Assembly (NCBI RefSeq): GCF_016801865.2
Contig: NC_068937.1
Coordinates: forward strand, 126,817,818 to 126,881,817
Reading direction: 5' to 3'
DNA: 64,000 nucleotides
From: Culex pipiens pallens
Taxonomy: Eukaryota; Arthropoda; Insecta; Diptera; Culicidae
Both the position numbers and the translations under genes were made by a program. The notes under the pieces were generated by a model. That model saw only the letters and a list, made by a program, of their open reading frames with translations. It was not told the origin of the DNA and did no database searches. Shown piece after piece: positions 20,391 through 31,821 of the stretch (position 1 is the stretch's first letter; each line of letters starts with the position of its first letter).

Positions 20391-22210
20391 TAACTAAAAT
20401 TTTCGCTTGTCCTTTAATTGTAATTAAGCCGACACCATTAATCCGCCACGCTGGTCCACCCCTGACGAGGCAAACACAATGTCTGTGAGCACACTCGAAA
20501 CCGATTTGTGTCCGATCCCAACTTCCTCACTTGCTTCGAACACGTGTCTGCTGATGTGAAGCAAGCTAGAGAGAGTATATGTGTGAGCCGTCTATCGGCA
20601 AAATCTGTGGAAGTGTGTCAAACCGTGAACCGGAACCGGATCCTGGATGTTGTGCACGGAGAAGCCCGGAAAAAAGCCAGCCCCAAAACGAGTGGAATGT
20701 CAAATCTTTTAATCTCATATTGGAGTGAGATTCTTTTTCGTTGTTTTTGTTTCTCCTCCACGTGTCGAGTCTGTTTCTGAATCGAAATTGCTTCATATGA
20801 GACGCGTCTGCTGCTGCTGCTGAAACAAAACAGAATTCAAATTCAAACGAGCAAAACATGAGCTGAATGGTGGATTCCGGCTAATAGCAATCAGCCGTTG
20901 GTCGATAGATGCACAGAAGTTATTCTTTGGTTTGGGTACTAAAATTTGATTGTCTAAACTGACAATGCACAAGTCTCAATCCAAATCAGATCTGGATTCC
21001 ACTTTGAACAATTCAAGTAAGTGTACTTTTTTTGCTGTTTCAGTACCTGATAAATTAAAAACTTTCTGATGAATTCAATTACAACAGCTGTCACAAAAAC
21101 TCCAATCCTTTTATCCAGAACAACGAAACAAATCACCCCAAAATCACACACCTGCGCTCGAATAAAAAAAAGAAACACCTTTCCGACCACCCCCGGCGTA
21201 ATGTCCACCCAAAATCCGTGGAACTCACCCTGGGACCAATTCCGCACCCCTTTCAACCCAATCATTATCCGGAGAGCAAAAAAAAAACCACCACAAACCA
21301 AATCCTCTCGCACACAATCGAAACCGGAAAAATCAACTCTCCCTGGGGCCAGTGAGCTTCCCGGAACAAAACGCCCCCGGAACTAATGGGACAAATGGAC
21401 AACAAAAGTGTTCAACATCGGTGGAGTTGGGACGGACAACAGCAGCAGCAACGAAAAAAAAATGGTCCCGGGTAATTTATGGCACGCTAAACGGCTGTCC
21501 TAACCCTCCAGGAAAAAAAAAAGCGCCGTCGGAGAAGAAGGATTCGATTACACAAAAACACACACACACATACACACACAACAACGGACAGACAGCATTA
21601 CACACTGACTGAGTGGCTAGCAAACACCCACACACAAACAGCATTAGGTTGATCCCTTTTTTTCGGTGGGAAAATCTCTTTTTATCTTCGATGCCAGGAC
21701 ACAAACTGATACGCGAGTGACTTGTCTTCTTTGCACACTGTCACTGCTGGTTTGTCTGGCACGGCACAGACAATTGGGAGTAGAACGCTCACGATCTGGG
21801 AGGAATTCACTACTAAATCTAGAATAAATTTTCAAAACAATCTGTGTGCCTGTGGTTTCCTATGCAGATGGGACCTTTTGGCAATTTAAATCATAGACCA
21901 ACTAATATTTTTTTTCCATTTGCGTGGAATGTTAAGTAAAATGTTTAGCCAATTCATAAATGTGCTAAAAAGCATCGAAAAGGGTGCTGAAAAGTAAAAC
22001 AGCAGTGAACGAACTGAGAGCATAAAGCAAGAGATAGCCGAGAGCATTTTACTCTCAAGTAGAATTTTAAAAAGGTGTATTTATAAAATGAAGCGACAAT
22101 ATTGTACATAACGAATAGGACAAAGAACTTTTGAACACAGTTTTTGAAACTAAAATTACGTTAGGTACACTGAAATCCCGATGGTTTCAAACCCATTGTT
22201 GTCAAACGAA
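20391..22210. other. unassigned spacer with CA-rich microsatellites
   Basis: No gene recognised. Purine-rich A-tracts occur at 21.1-21.5 kb and CA-type simple repeats at about 21,555-21,585. ORFs of 75-119 codons on both strands lack motifs. Confidence 0.4.
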
Positions 22211-22215
22211 CCGGG

Positions 22216-22294
22216 TCACCTTTTTTACACGGAGCTCACATACACTACCCAACGTTTACTTTGATAGTGTCTGTGAGCGCCGTGTAAAAAGTGA
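22216..22294. repeat. hairpin / short inverted repeat
   Basis: TTTTTACACGGAGCTCACA ... TACACTA is followed 17 bp later by TAGTGTCTGTGAGCGCCGTG TAAAAA, giving arms of about 30 bp with a few mismatches. Possibly the core of a small MITE. Confidence 0.65.
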
Positions 22295-22299
22295 CTGTT

Positions 22300-22995
22300 A
22301 AATACCATGTGACTGTTTTGTAATGAAATTTGATGTTTTGCAACCCTTACAACTAACCCTAGACAAAAATAAGTGTACTTACCCTAGTTACCTAACGCAC
22401 CTGTAAAACACACACAAATTACATGCAAACACACAAAAACACAACATACCAACTTGTAAACCCTACACCAAACATGTAAATACCTACAGACAAAACGACA
22501 CAAATTGTACAGACATACACAAACCCCAAAACCAGCACCACTGCTACGCGAGATCTGTCATCTCGGCGCAGCATAATCGATGTAAACAAAAGCATAACGA
22601 GTAATAAAAAGTAAGTCTAAAAGCAACCATCGCGGAGTTCGGTTCGCTCAACAAGCACAAAATGCGAGTTTTAACTAACTAGTCCGAATACTTACCTAAT
22701 GTCGCGCGAAAGTGATTAGTGGGAGATTTTAGCATGCAAGGATAGTGGATTCGGGAAAGGAAAAGGAGTGGAAGGAACATGCAGCAGGATTGAGGAAGAT
22801 TCATGCAGGAGAAGGAAGGTTCTGGGGGAAGTGTAATTCGGGACACAGGCCGTCGGTGATCCGGGACGGCCGAAACTTGTGTCCAGTGCGTGGACAGTGA
22901 CAGACTTTGTCAAACCAACGTGGTACAAACTTAGAAGTGTCAAACGCTCATGTATTCTAAAGTGTTTCAGATTTTATTACGATTTCCAGATTGCG
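22300..22995. other. unassigned spacer, CA/ACA-rich
   Basis: CA-rich low-complexity sequence occurs at 22,400-22,520 (ACACACAAATTACATGCAAAC-like). No gene recognised. Confidence 0.4.
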
Positions 22996-23009
22996 GCCAA
23001 ATTTTTTTT

Positions 23010-23150
23010 AAATGTCAGTTTTCATGTCCTGTATCAAAAACCATGAACTTTGATACCCACTTTTCTGTGGCCACTCTGACTTTGGAAACACTGTACAGAA
23101 CCATGAGGGTGGGCAAACGATTGGCCACTCTCGGAGTGGTGACCTGCGAC
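23010..23150 (-). repeat. diverged orphan monomer of the 140-bp satellite
   Basis: TCATGTCCTGTATCAAAAAC CATGAACTTTGATACCCA and TTGGCCACTCTCGGAGTGG match, with divergence, the inverse orientation of the satellite unit that forms the large arrays from 25.7 kb. It stands alone about 2.5 kb before the first array. Confidence 0.6.
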
Positions 23151-23154
23151 GGTG

Positions 23155-25098
23155 CCAACAAGATTGATTGAGGAAGTCGGTTTTGGCGGTAACACTACTT
23201 CCAGAGAGTCCGTGGGAAAATCCTTTCCTGTTTCATTGTTGTGTGTCTTTAATTGATTCAATGGGGGAGGAGTTTGTGAGACACGGGTTTAACATGTCAT
23301 CAAATAATGGGATGGATTGGTGATGAACCCTTCTCACTTTTGATGGATTGGTGATGATGGAAGGGCATTACTCAAGATTGTGAGGTATTTTAAAGGCCAA
23401 AGATGTAAAAGATATAAAACAGTTCAATGGTGATGTATCTAGAAATGGATTTTCTTTAAGACTTTCCTAGTTCTCTGAAGACAAAGCTAGTTGTAACAGA
23501 CTTGTATGTATCACTGCGACCTCTCCAAATTTGTATTTGTAAGACTATTTTCTTTCCATTTTGAACTCCCTCCGGAGAGCTTGACATGGCACCGTTTTTC
23601 CACAAGTGGAGGTCTTTCGCTTCCGGATTACGTGGATGTGACAGGCTGAAGAACGACCACCGGGGCAGAGCATTCAAGGAAGAAGCTACATGCACCATGT
23701 GGGAAATTACATTTACATATCCGGCGGGGTGGACGGCCACGAGGAAGCAAGCGGAACCGCGGTGACTCTCGTTTCCGCTGCTGTCTGTGAACGAAACCAT
23801 TTTTATTCTGCCCTCCAGACGGGCCCAACTCCAACAGCGTTCTCCGTGATGAGCAGCGCGCGAAGAGATTCCTTCCCCGAGCAGCTTCCGGAGACAAAGC
23901 CACTCAATTATTCATACTGTTTTTGTTGAACATCGTGTGCGGAGGCCATACAAGGGGAAAACTCTTGTATCAGGCTAGGAACGGTGTGGAATGTCACCGG
24001 CAGTCGGTTTTAATATCTACCTGGCGAGGACGGAGTTCACTAGGAGGCTTAGTTCAAGGACATCCCTGATTCGAATGCATTCCGGAGCCGGAACTTGCCG
24101 TGTCCCAGATGGTTCCAAAGCTGCATCACAACGAGCGATCCAGAGCGATAGTCTGCTCAATATTTATGAGCAAGAATTAGAAGAACATTATTTATTCATG
24201 ATGAAAAAGTTGAAGGACCCGCGGAACGCTTCCCCATATGACGCTCCCATACCGGTTATCGACGCTTTACTCAATCAATACCCGAAATGATTGAAATCTT
24301 TCCCAAGTGGGCCGACCGTTCTTCTCGGAAAACGCCACACTCGAGAGGATCAGAACTTTTTCTTCTTCAGTCTCACAAACATAACCTCGAAAGGCCACCA
24401 CGTGTGCCCCGCTCGGGACAACCAGTCACGTGTTTATGAAAGCGAATCCGTCGTATCGCTGGGTATGTCTTTTGGGCATCGAACTTTGTTCGCAAACTCG
24501 CATCTGTCATCTCAATCTCAGCGCCGCCGGTCTTACGCTGGTGGGGTTTCGGATTTCTCGAGAACCCGATCAACTTCTAGACTAAACGGTCTAATGAGTA
24601 TGTGAAATCGAGTCGCTACGCCGCGGGACTGGTTGGGCTTGGAATTGTATTATTTCTGCATGGAGGTTCAAGGAAAAGCTGGAAACTTTGATTTCGAAAA
24701 AAATAGGATTTCGAAATGTTTGCTTGTTTTATTGTTTGAACAAGAAAATAATCCCCTTAAATCAAGAAGCCACTCAAAACAACCAGCAAAAGTCGTTATG
24801 AAACAATTATAATTGGATGACATCTCTCGCAAAGGCGTTCATGCATGCAGTGTTTCACAACAATTAAGTGCGCATCCTTCTTCTAACAAAAAAGAAAGTC
24901 AAATAAACCCATTTGACACTTCCACAAGCAGTGTTGACGACGACGTCGACGACGCCGGTGATAGGGCAAAGTGCAACAGCGGAACGATAAAAAGCTCCAC
25001 ACGACAAACTGCATCTGCATAATCATTGCCCGAGAGTTGTACAATGAAACCTCGCTGGTTGGACACTGATTGTTCAGATTTGAAAAAAGTGACAGTTC
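23155..25098. other. unassigned region with weak coding potential
   Basis: More GC-rich than its surroundings in places (23.6-24.6 kb), with overlapping ORFs of about 60-114 codons on both strands and no recognised motif. The best candidate is listed separately (23,991-24,290). Confidence 0.4.
23991..24290 (+). CDS. hypothetical 99-residue ORF
   Basis: The ORF runs from ATG to TGA. Its C-terminal half (QSDSLLNIYEQELEEHYLFM, then MKKLKDPRNASPYDAPIPVI) looks more protein-like than most ORFs here: acidic and helical, then Pro-containing. I do not recognise a family. There is no visible TATA/Inr arrangement or splice context to support it, and it could equally be a remnant of a decayed transposon. 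Confidence 0.18.
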   Translation: MSPAVGFNIYLARTEFTRRLSSRTSLIRMHSGAGTCRVPDGSKAASQRAIQSDSLLNIYEQELEEHYLFMMKKLKDPRNASPYDAPIPVIDALLNQYPK

Positions 25099-25361
25099 TT
25101 TTGACAAAGAACTTTGTCCTAAGGGCACTGTCTACGGGTGTCAATCCAAAATTTCGCGAAGCGAAAGTGTAACGATTTGTGTCGTTTTTCAAATGCTTAT
25201 ATCTTCCCCCCTATTCAAACAATCTTTATGTTTTACCCATCAAACGAAAGGGGAAGACTTAAAGTTCAAGTTGACTACCTCACAAAGTTGATAAAACTTT
25301 GTTAAAGTACTTAAAAGTTAAGATGAAAATAAAAAATGAATGCAGGAAAAATCCCGGCTGC

Positions 25362-25526
25362 TGATTGGCTGAAAGCACGTAGCAAATGTTGCCTCCTCTC
25401 CTGCTTTCGCGAAACTCTCTCGCGAGAATGTGGCACCGCTGTTGCCACATTTCATGCGAACTATTTAAGCTAACAGATAGCCTCAGAAAAATTCAGTAAC
25501 TGACGAGGTTTCGACAAAGGCGGATC
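25362..25526 (+). promoter_or_regulatory. Pol II-type promoter: TATA-like, TCAGT initiator, DPE (copy 1, leader 1)
   Basis: TATTTAAG at 25,462-25,469, TCAGT at 25,493-25,497 and GGATC at 25,522-25,526. With the A of TCAGT as +1 (25,495), the TATA-like box starts at -33 and GGATC occupies +28 to +32, the exact DPE window; GGATC fits the RGWYV DPE consensus. TCAGT is the arthropod initiator consensus. Upstream are GATTGG (inverted CCAAT) at 25,365 and the palindrome TCTCGCGAGA at about 25,417. The start would be about 195 bp before the first satellite monomer, reading into the array. Confidence 0.62.
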
Positions 25527-25690
25527 CACGGTGGTAATTTTATTGCCCACACAGACACACACGCACACATTGAAAGACACAGTTTGTGCACTAAATTGGG
25601 AGGTATTCTGTTCTTATGAAGATTGTAAGGACGGTCACCAGACCAGAATGATTTGGGGCAATGGGCTTGGGACCACAATTATACGGTATT

Positions 25691-27290
25691 GGCCACACCC
25701 GGAGTGGCCAGTGCCCTGGGGAAGGTTCTACCGGGGGGACATTAATCGAACCATACGACTTAGGGCAATATGGGTATCAAAATTCATGGTTTTTGAAACT
25801 GGTAATGAAAATGGCCATTTTGACCGGAATGGCCACACCCGGAGTGGCCAGTGCCCTCGGGAAGGTTCTACCGGGGGGACATTAATCGAACCATACGACT
25901 TGGGGCAATATGGGTATCAAAATTCATGGTTTTTGAAACTGGTAATGAAAATGGCCATTTTGACCGGATTGGCCACACCCGGAGTGGCCAGTGCCCTCGG
26001 GAAGGTTCTACCGGGGGACATTAATCGAACCATACGACTTGGGGCAATATGGGTATCAAAATTCATGGTTTTTGAAACTGGTAATGAAAATGGCCATTTT
26101 GACCGGATTGGCCACACCCGGAGTGGCCAGTGCCCTCGGGGAGGTTCTACCGGGGGGACATTAATCGAACCATACGACTTGGGGCAATATGGGTATCAAA
26201 ATTCATGGTTTTTGAAACTGGTAATGAAAATGGCCATTTTGACCGGAATGGCCACACCCGGAGTGGCCAGTGCCCTCGGGAAGGTTCTACCGGGGGGACA
26301 TTAATCGAACCATACGACTTGGGGCAATATGGGTATCAAAATTCATGGTTTTTGAAACTGGTAATGAAAATGGCCATTTTGACCGGATTGGCCACACCCG
26401 GAGTGGCCAGTGCCCTCGGGAGGTTCTACCGGGGGGACATTAATCGAACCATACGACTTGGGGCAATATGGGTATCAAAATTCATGGTTTTTGAAACTGG
26501 TAATGAAAATGGCCATTTTGACCGGATTGGCCACACCCGGAGTGGCCAGTGCCCTCGGGGAGGTTCTACCGGGGGGACATTAATCGAACCATACGACTTG
26601 GGGCAATATGGGTATCAAAATTCATGGTTTTTGAAACTGGTAATGAAAATGGCCATTTTGACCGGATTGGCCACACCCGGAGTGGCCAGTGCCCTCGGGA
26701 AGGTTCTACCGGGGGGACATTAATCGAACCATACGACTTGGGGCAATATGGGTATCAAAATTCATGGTTCTTGAAACTGGTAATGAAAATGGCCATTTTG
26801 ACCAGATTGGCCACACCCGGAGTGGCCAGTGCCCTCGGGAAGGTTCTACCGGGGGGACATTAATCGAACCATACGACTTGGGGCAATATGGGTATCAAAA
26901 TTCATGGTTTTTGAATCTGGTAATGAAAATGGCCATTTTGACCGGATTGGCCACACCCGGAGTGGCCAGTGCCCTCGGGAAGGTTCTACCGGGGGGACAT
27001 TAATCGAACCATACGACTTAGGGCAATATGGGTATCAAAATTCATGGTTTTTGAAACTGGTAATGAAAATGGCCATTTTGACCGGAATGGCCACACCCGG
27101 AGTGGCCAGTGCCCTCGGGAAGGTTCTACCGGGGGGACATTAATCGAACCATACGACTTAGGGCAATATGGGTATCAAAATTCATGGTTTTTGAAACTGG
27201 TAATGAAAATGGCCACACCCGGAGTGGCCAATGCCCTGGAGAAGGTTCTATCATGGGGACTTTAATCGAACCATACGACTTGGGGCAATT
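25691..27290 (+). repeat. 140-bp satellite array, plus orientation (copy 1)
   Basis: About 11-12 head-to-tail units start GGCCACACCCGGAGTGGCC; starts at 25,691, 25,831, 25,971, 26,110, 26,250, 26,390, 26,529, 26,669 and so on show a 139-140-bp period. Units contain the perfect palindrome AAAATGGCCATTTT and the near-palindrome GGCCACACCCGGAGTGGCC. Homogeneity is high (one or two differences per unit). 140 is not a multiple of 3 and one frame contains TAA in each unit, so the ~104-codon ORFs are artefacts. Confidence 0.95.
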
Positions 27291-27510
27291 TTGATACCCA
27301 TATTACCCCAAATCGTATAGTTCGGTAAATGTCCCCCCGGGAAGACCTTTCTTAAAGGCAATGGCCACTCCGGGTGTGGCCAATCCGGTCAAAATGGCCA
27401 TTTTCAATACCAGTTTCAAAAACCATGAATTTTGATACCCATATTGCCCAAGTCGTATGGTTCCATTAATGTCCCCCCGGTAGAACCTTCCCGAGGGCAC
27501 TGGCCACGAT
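27291..27510 (-). repeat. inverted satellite stretch at the orientation switch (copy 1)
   Basis: About one and a half diverged monomers in reverse orientation, starting abruptly at CAATTTTGATACCCA after the plus array. The switch makes a tight inverted repeat with the last plus monomer. Confidence 0.85.
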
Positions 27511-28528
27511 TTTTAGGAAAAAATCTGACTTTTTAACAATTTTACCCAAAATTTAAAAGTATTTTATTAAAAGACTTATATACTTTGTTGACTACAAATA
27601 ACATTTAATGTTTCTTAATGGCTGAATAAATTTGATGCTGACATGAGTTTGCGGGCCAATAAAAAAAAAGTTATTTTTTAATTAAGTTAGGCTGTTGCAA
27701 ATGCATTTTTTTTTTGCATTAATAATCCTTATTAGGATTTTTTTTGGCAAAAAAAAATATTTTCGTCAATACTTAGATATTTTGAAAACGAATGATTGCA
27801 AAACAACTGGACAGGTTTATAATGCATTTTAAAATACTTTTTTTCATTAAAATTTAGAAACTATGTCTCCTTATTGAAATATTTATACGTTTTCTATTTG
27901 TTTGCCTGAAAAAAAAATCTCGACACCTTATTTTGTAAACTTCAAATGTTAGACCAAAATTTCTAAAAAGTGACTTTTGCCCCTACCAAACACAAACTTT
28001 AACTCTAGATTAAATTTTCAAAAGGTTTTATTTGCATAGGAAACCCAGGAATCATAGGTTGATTTGAAAATTTACTTTAGAATTTATATCACTTATTTTT
28101 TGTAAACGCAAAATAGCTCCTAAAACATGTCGAAAACACAAAGTATGACATTTTTAGGTAATTATTAAGTATCATAACGGCTCGTTCACCAATTTGCCCA
28201 ATTCTACTCCATATTTTTTAAATAAAATTGAGGTTGAATCTGTTCTGATTGAAGTATTTTTGTTTTTTATTGTCAATGTTAAGACATGCTTTTTCAAATG
28301 AAATTTTGCTAAAAATGTACCCAGAAATTGAAAAAGGATTGGAAATCCTGTTTCAAAACCTATCTTCACCTGATCTTTACCTTAGTGAAAATGTGTCCAA
28401 AGAATTATAGAAAGCAGCTCTTTTGCGAATTGAATCCATTTATAAATCATAGTTAAATGATTTTGAAAACATTTCAATATGTCTTTTAGAAAACTTCTTT
28501 TATTATGACAATTACTCCCAACTTTAAT
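27511..28528. other. AT-rich core between opposed arrays (copy 1)
   Basis: A 1.0-kb AT-rich segment with no ORF above 65 codons and no tandem structure. It would form the loop of the large hairpin made by the two opposed arrays. It recurs virtually unchanged at 37,484-38,501. Confidence 0.7.
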
Positions 28529-31265
28529 CGTAATGCCCCAAGTCGCATGGTTCGATTAATGTCCCCCCGGTAGAACCTTCCCGAGGGCACTGGCCACTCC
28601 GGGTGTGGCCAATCCAGTCAAAATGGTCATTTTCATTACCAGTTTCAAAAACCATGAATTTTGATACCCATATTGCCCCAAGTCGTATGGTTCGATTAAT
28701 GTCCCCCCGGTAGAACCTTTCCCAGGGCACTGACCACTCCGGGTGTGGTCAATCCGATCCGGGTGTGGCCAATCCAGTCAAAATGGCCATTTTCATTATC
28801 AGTTTCAAAAACCATGAATTTTGATACCCATATTGCCCTAAGTCGTATGGTTCGATTAATGTCCCCCCGGTAGAACCTTCCCCAGGGCACTGGCCACTCC
28901 GGGTGTTGCCAATCCGATCCGGGTGTGGCCAATCCAGTCAAAATGGCCATATTCATTATCAGTTTCAAAAACCATGAATTTTGATACCCATATTGCCCCA
29001 AGTCGTATGGTTCGATTAATGTCCCCCCGGTAGAACCTTCCCCAGGGCACTGACCACTACGGGTGTTGCCAATCCGATCCGGGTGTGGCCAATCCGGTCA
29101 AAATGGCCATTTTCATTACCAGTTTCAAAAACCATGAATTTTGATACCCATATTGCCCCAAGTCGTATGGTTCGATTAATGTCCCCCCGGTAGAACCTTC
29201 CCGAGGGCACTGGCCACTCCGGGTGTGGCCAATCCGGTCAAAATGGCCATTTTCATTACCAGTTTCAAAAACCATGAATTTTGATACCCATATTGCCCCA
29301 AGTCGTATGGTTCGATTAATGTCCCCCCGGTAGAACCTTCCCGAGGGCACTGGCCACTCCGGGTGTGGCCAATCCAGTCAAAATGGCCATTTTCATTACC
29401 AGTTTCAAATACCATGAATTTTGATACCCATATTGCCCCAAGTCGTATGGTTCGATTAATGTCCCCCCGGTAGAACCTTCCCGAGGGCACTGGCCACTCC
29501 GGGTGTGGCCAATCCAGTCAAAATGGCCATTTTCATTACCAGTTTCAAATACCATGAATTTTGATACCCATATTGCCCCAAGTCGTATGGTTCGATTAAT
29601 GTCCCCCCGGTAGAACCTTCCCGAGGGCACTGGCCACTCCGGGTGTGGCCAATCCGGTCAAAATGGCCATTTTCATTACCAGTTTCAAAAACCATGAATT
29701 TTGATACCCATATTGCCCCAAGACGTATGGTTCGATTAATGTCCCCCCGGTAGAACCTTCCCGAGGGCACTGGCCACTCCGGGTGTGGCCAATCCGGTCA
29801 AAATGGCCATTTTCATTACCAGTTTCAAGAACCATGAATTTTGATACCCATATTGCCCCAAGTCGTATGGTTCGATTAATGTCCCCCCGGTAGAACCTTT
29901 CCCAGGGCACTGACCACTCCGGGTGTGGTCAATCCGATCCGGGTGTGGCCAATCCAGTCAAAATGGCCATTTTCATTATCAGTTTCAAAAACCATGAATT
30001 TTGATACCCATATTGCCCTAAGTCGTATGGTTCGATTAATGTCCCCCCGGTAGAACCTTCCCCAGGGCACTGGCCACTCCGGGTGTTGCCAATCCGATCC
30101 GGGTGTGGCCAATCCAGTCAAAATGGCCATATTCATTATCAGTTTCAAAAACCATGAATTTTGATACCCATATTGCCCCAAGTCGTATGGTTCGATTAAT
30201 GTCCCCCCCCCCCCCCCGGTAGAACCTTCCCCAGGGCACTGACCACTACGGGTGTTGCCAATCCGATCCGGGTGTGGCCAATCCGGTCAAAATGGCCATT
30301 TTCATTACCAGTTTCAAAAACCATGAATTTTGATACCCATATTGCCCCAAGTCGTATGGTTCGATTAATGTCCCCCCGGTAGAACCTTCCCGAGGGCACT
30401 GGCCACTCCGGGTGTGGCCAATCCGGTCAAAATGGCCATTTTCATTACCAGTTTCAAAAACCATGAATTTTGATACCCATATTGCCCCAAGTCGTATGGT
30501 TCGATTAATGTCCCCCCGGTAGAACCTTCCCGAGGGCACTGGCCACTCCGGGTGTGGCCAATCCAGTCAAAATGGCCATTTTCATTACCAGTTTCAAATA
30601 CCATGAATTTTGATACCCATATTGCCCCAAGTCGTATGGTTCGATTAATGTCCCCCCGGTAGAACCTTCCCGAGGGCACTGGCCACTCCGGGTGTGGCCA
30701 ATCCAGTCAAAATGGCCATTTTCATTACCAGTTTCAAATACCATGAATTTTGATACCCATATTGCCCCAAGTCGTATGGTTCGATTAATGTCCCCCCGGT
30801 AGAACCTTCCCGAGGGCACTGGCCACTCCGGGTGTGGCCAATCCGGTCAAAATGGCCATTTTCATTACCAGTTTCAAAAACCATGAATTTTGATACCCAT
30901 ATTGCCCCAAGTCGTATGGTTCGATTAATGTCCCCCCGGTAGAACCTTCCCGAGGGCACTGGCCACTCCGGGTGTGGCCAATCCGGTCAAAATGGCCATT
31001 TTCATTACCAGTTTCAAAAACCATGAATTTTGATACCCATATTGCCCCAAGTCGTATGGTTCGATTAATGTCCCCCCGGTAGAACCTTCCCGAGGGCACT
31101 GGCCACTCCGGGTGTGGCCAATCCAGTCAAAATGGCCATTTTCATTACCAGTTTCAAATACCATGAATTTTGATACCCATATTGCCCCAAGTCGTATGGT
31201 TCGATTAATGTCCCCCCGGTAGAACCTTCCCCAGGGCACTGGCCACTCCGGGTGTGGCCAATACC
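28529..31265 (-). repeat. 140/160-bp satellite array, minus orientation (copy 1)
   Basis: About 19 units in reverse orientation. Six units (at 28.70-29.08 and 29.90-30.28 kb) are about 160 bp because the segment AATCCGATCCGGGTGTGGCC is inserted or duplicated. A roughly 1.2-kb block starting near 28,681 is repeated from about 29,881, a higher-order repeat. One unit has its C6 run lengthened to C15 at 30,203-30,217. Confidence 0.93.
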
Positions 31266-31423
31266 GTATAATTGTGGTCCCAAGCCCATTGCCCCAAATC
31301 ATTCTGGTCTGGTGACCGTCCTTACAATCTTCATAAGAACAGAATACCTCCCAATTTAGTGCACAAACTGTGTCTTTCAATGTGTGCGTGTGTGTCTGTG
31401 TGGGCAATAAAATTACCACCGTG

Positions 31424-31488
31424 GATCCGCCTTTGTCGAAACCTCGTCAGTTACTGAATTTTTCTGAGGCTATCTGTTAGCTTAAATA
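31424..31488 (-). promoter_or_regulatory. Pol II-type promoter, inverted leader (copy 1, leader 2)
   Basis: This is the same elements on the minus strand: TATTTAAG (31,481-31,488), TCAGT (31,453-31,457, +1 at 31,455) and GGATC (31,424-31,428), with spacing identical to leader 1. It would transcribe leftward into the minus-orientation array. Confidence 0.6.
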
Positions 31489-31594
31489 GTTCGCATGAAA
31501 TGTGGCAACATGGTGCAAATTTTGCCTCCTCTCCTGCTTTCGCGAAACTCTCTCGCGAGAATGTGGCACCGCTGTTGCCACATTTCATGCGAAC
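31489..31594. promoter_or_regulatory. shared upstream segment of a divergent promoter pair (copy 1)
   Basis: About 106 bp separates the two opposed TATA-like boxes. It contains ATGTGGCAAC / GTTGCCACAT inverted flanks and a central TTTCGCGAAA plus TCTCGCGAGA, both perfect palindromes. The arrangement is nearly symmetrical and would act as one bidirectional control region. Confidence 0.5.
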
Positions 31595-31660
31595 TATTTA
31601 TGCTAACAGATAGCCTCAGAAAAATTCAGTAACTGACGAGGTTTCGACAAAGGCGGATCC
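31595..31660 (+). promoter_or_regulatory. Pol II-type promoter, direct leader (copy 1, leader 3)
   Basis: TATTTATG at 31,595-31,602 (one base different from leaders 1 and 2), TCAGT at 31,626-31,630 (+1 at 31,628) and GGATC at 31,655-31,659 (+28 to +32). It would read rightward into the short plus array at 31.8 kb. Confidence 0.58.
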
Positions 31661-31821
31661 ACGGTGGTAATTTTATTGCCCACACAGACACACACGCACA
31701 CATTGAAAGACACAGTTTGTGCACTAAATTGGGAGGTATTCTGTTCTTATGAAGATTGTAAGGACGGTCACCAGACCAGAATGATTTGGGGCAATGGGCT
31801 TGGGACCACAATTATACGGTA

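Noticed and set aside
25691..27290. Regularly spaced repeats resembling a CRISPR array or a repeat-protein gene
   Set aside because: Whole 140-bp units are repeated without unique spacers, the genome is eukaryotic, and the unit is not a multiple of 3 with a stop in one phase, so neither CRISPR nor a coding repeat fits.
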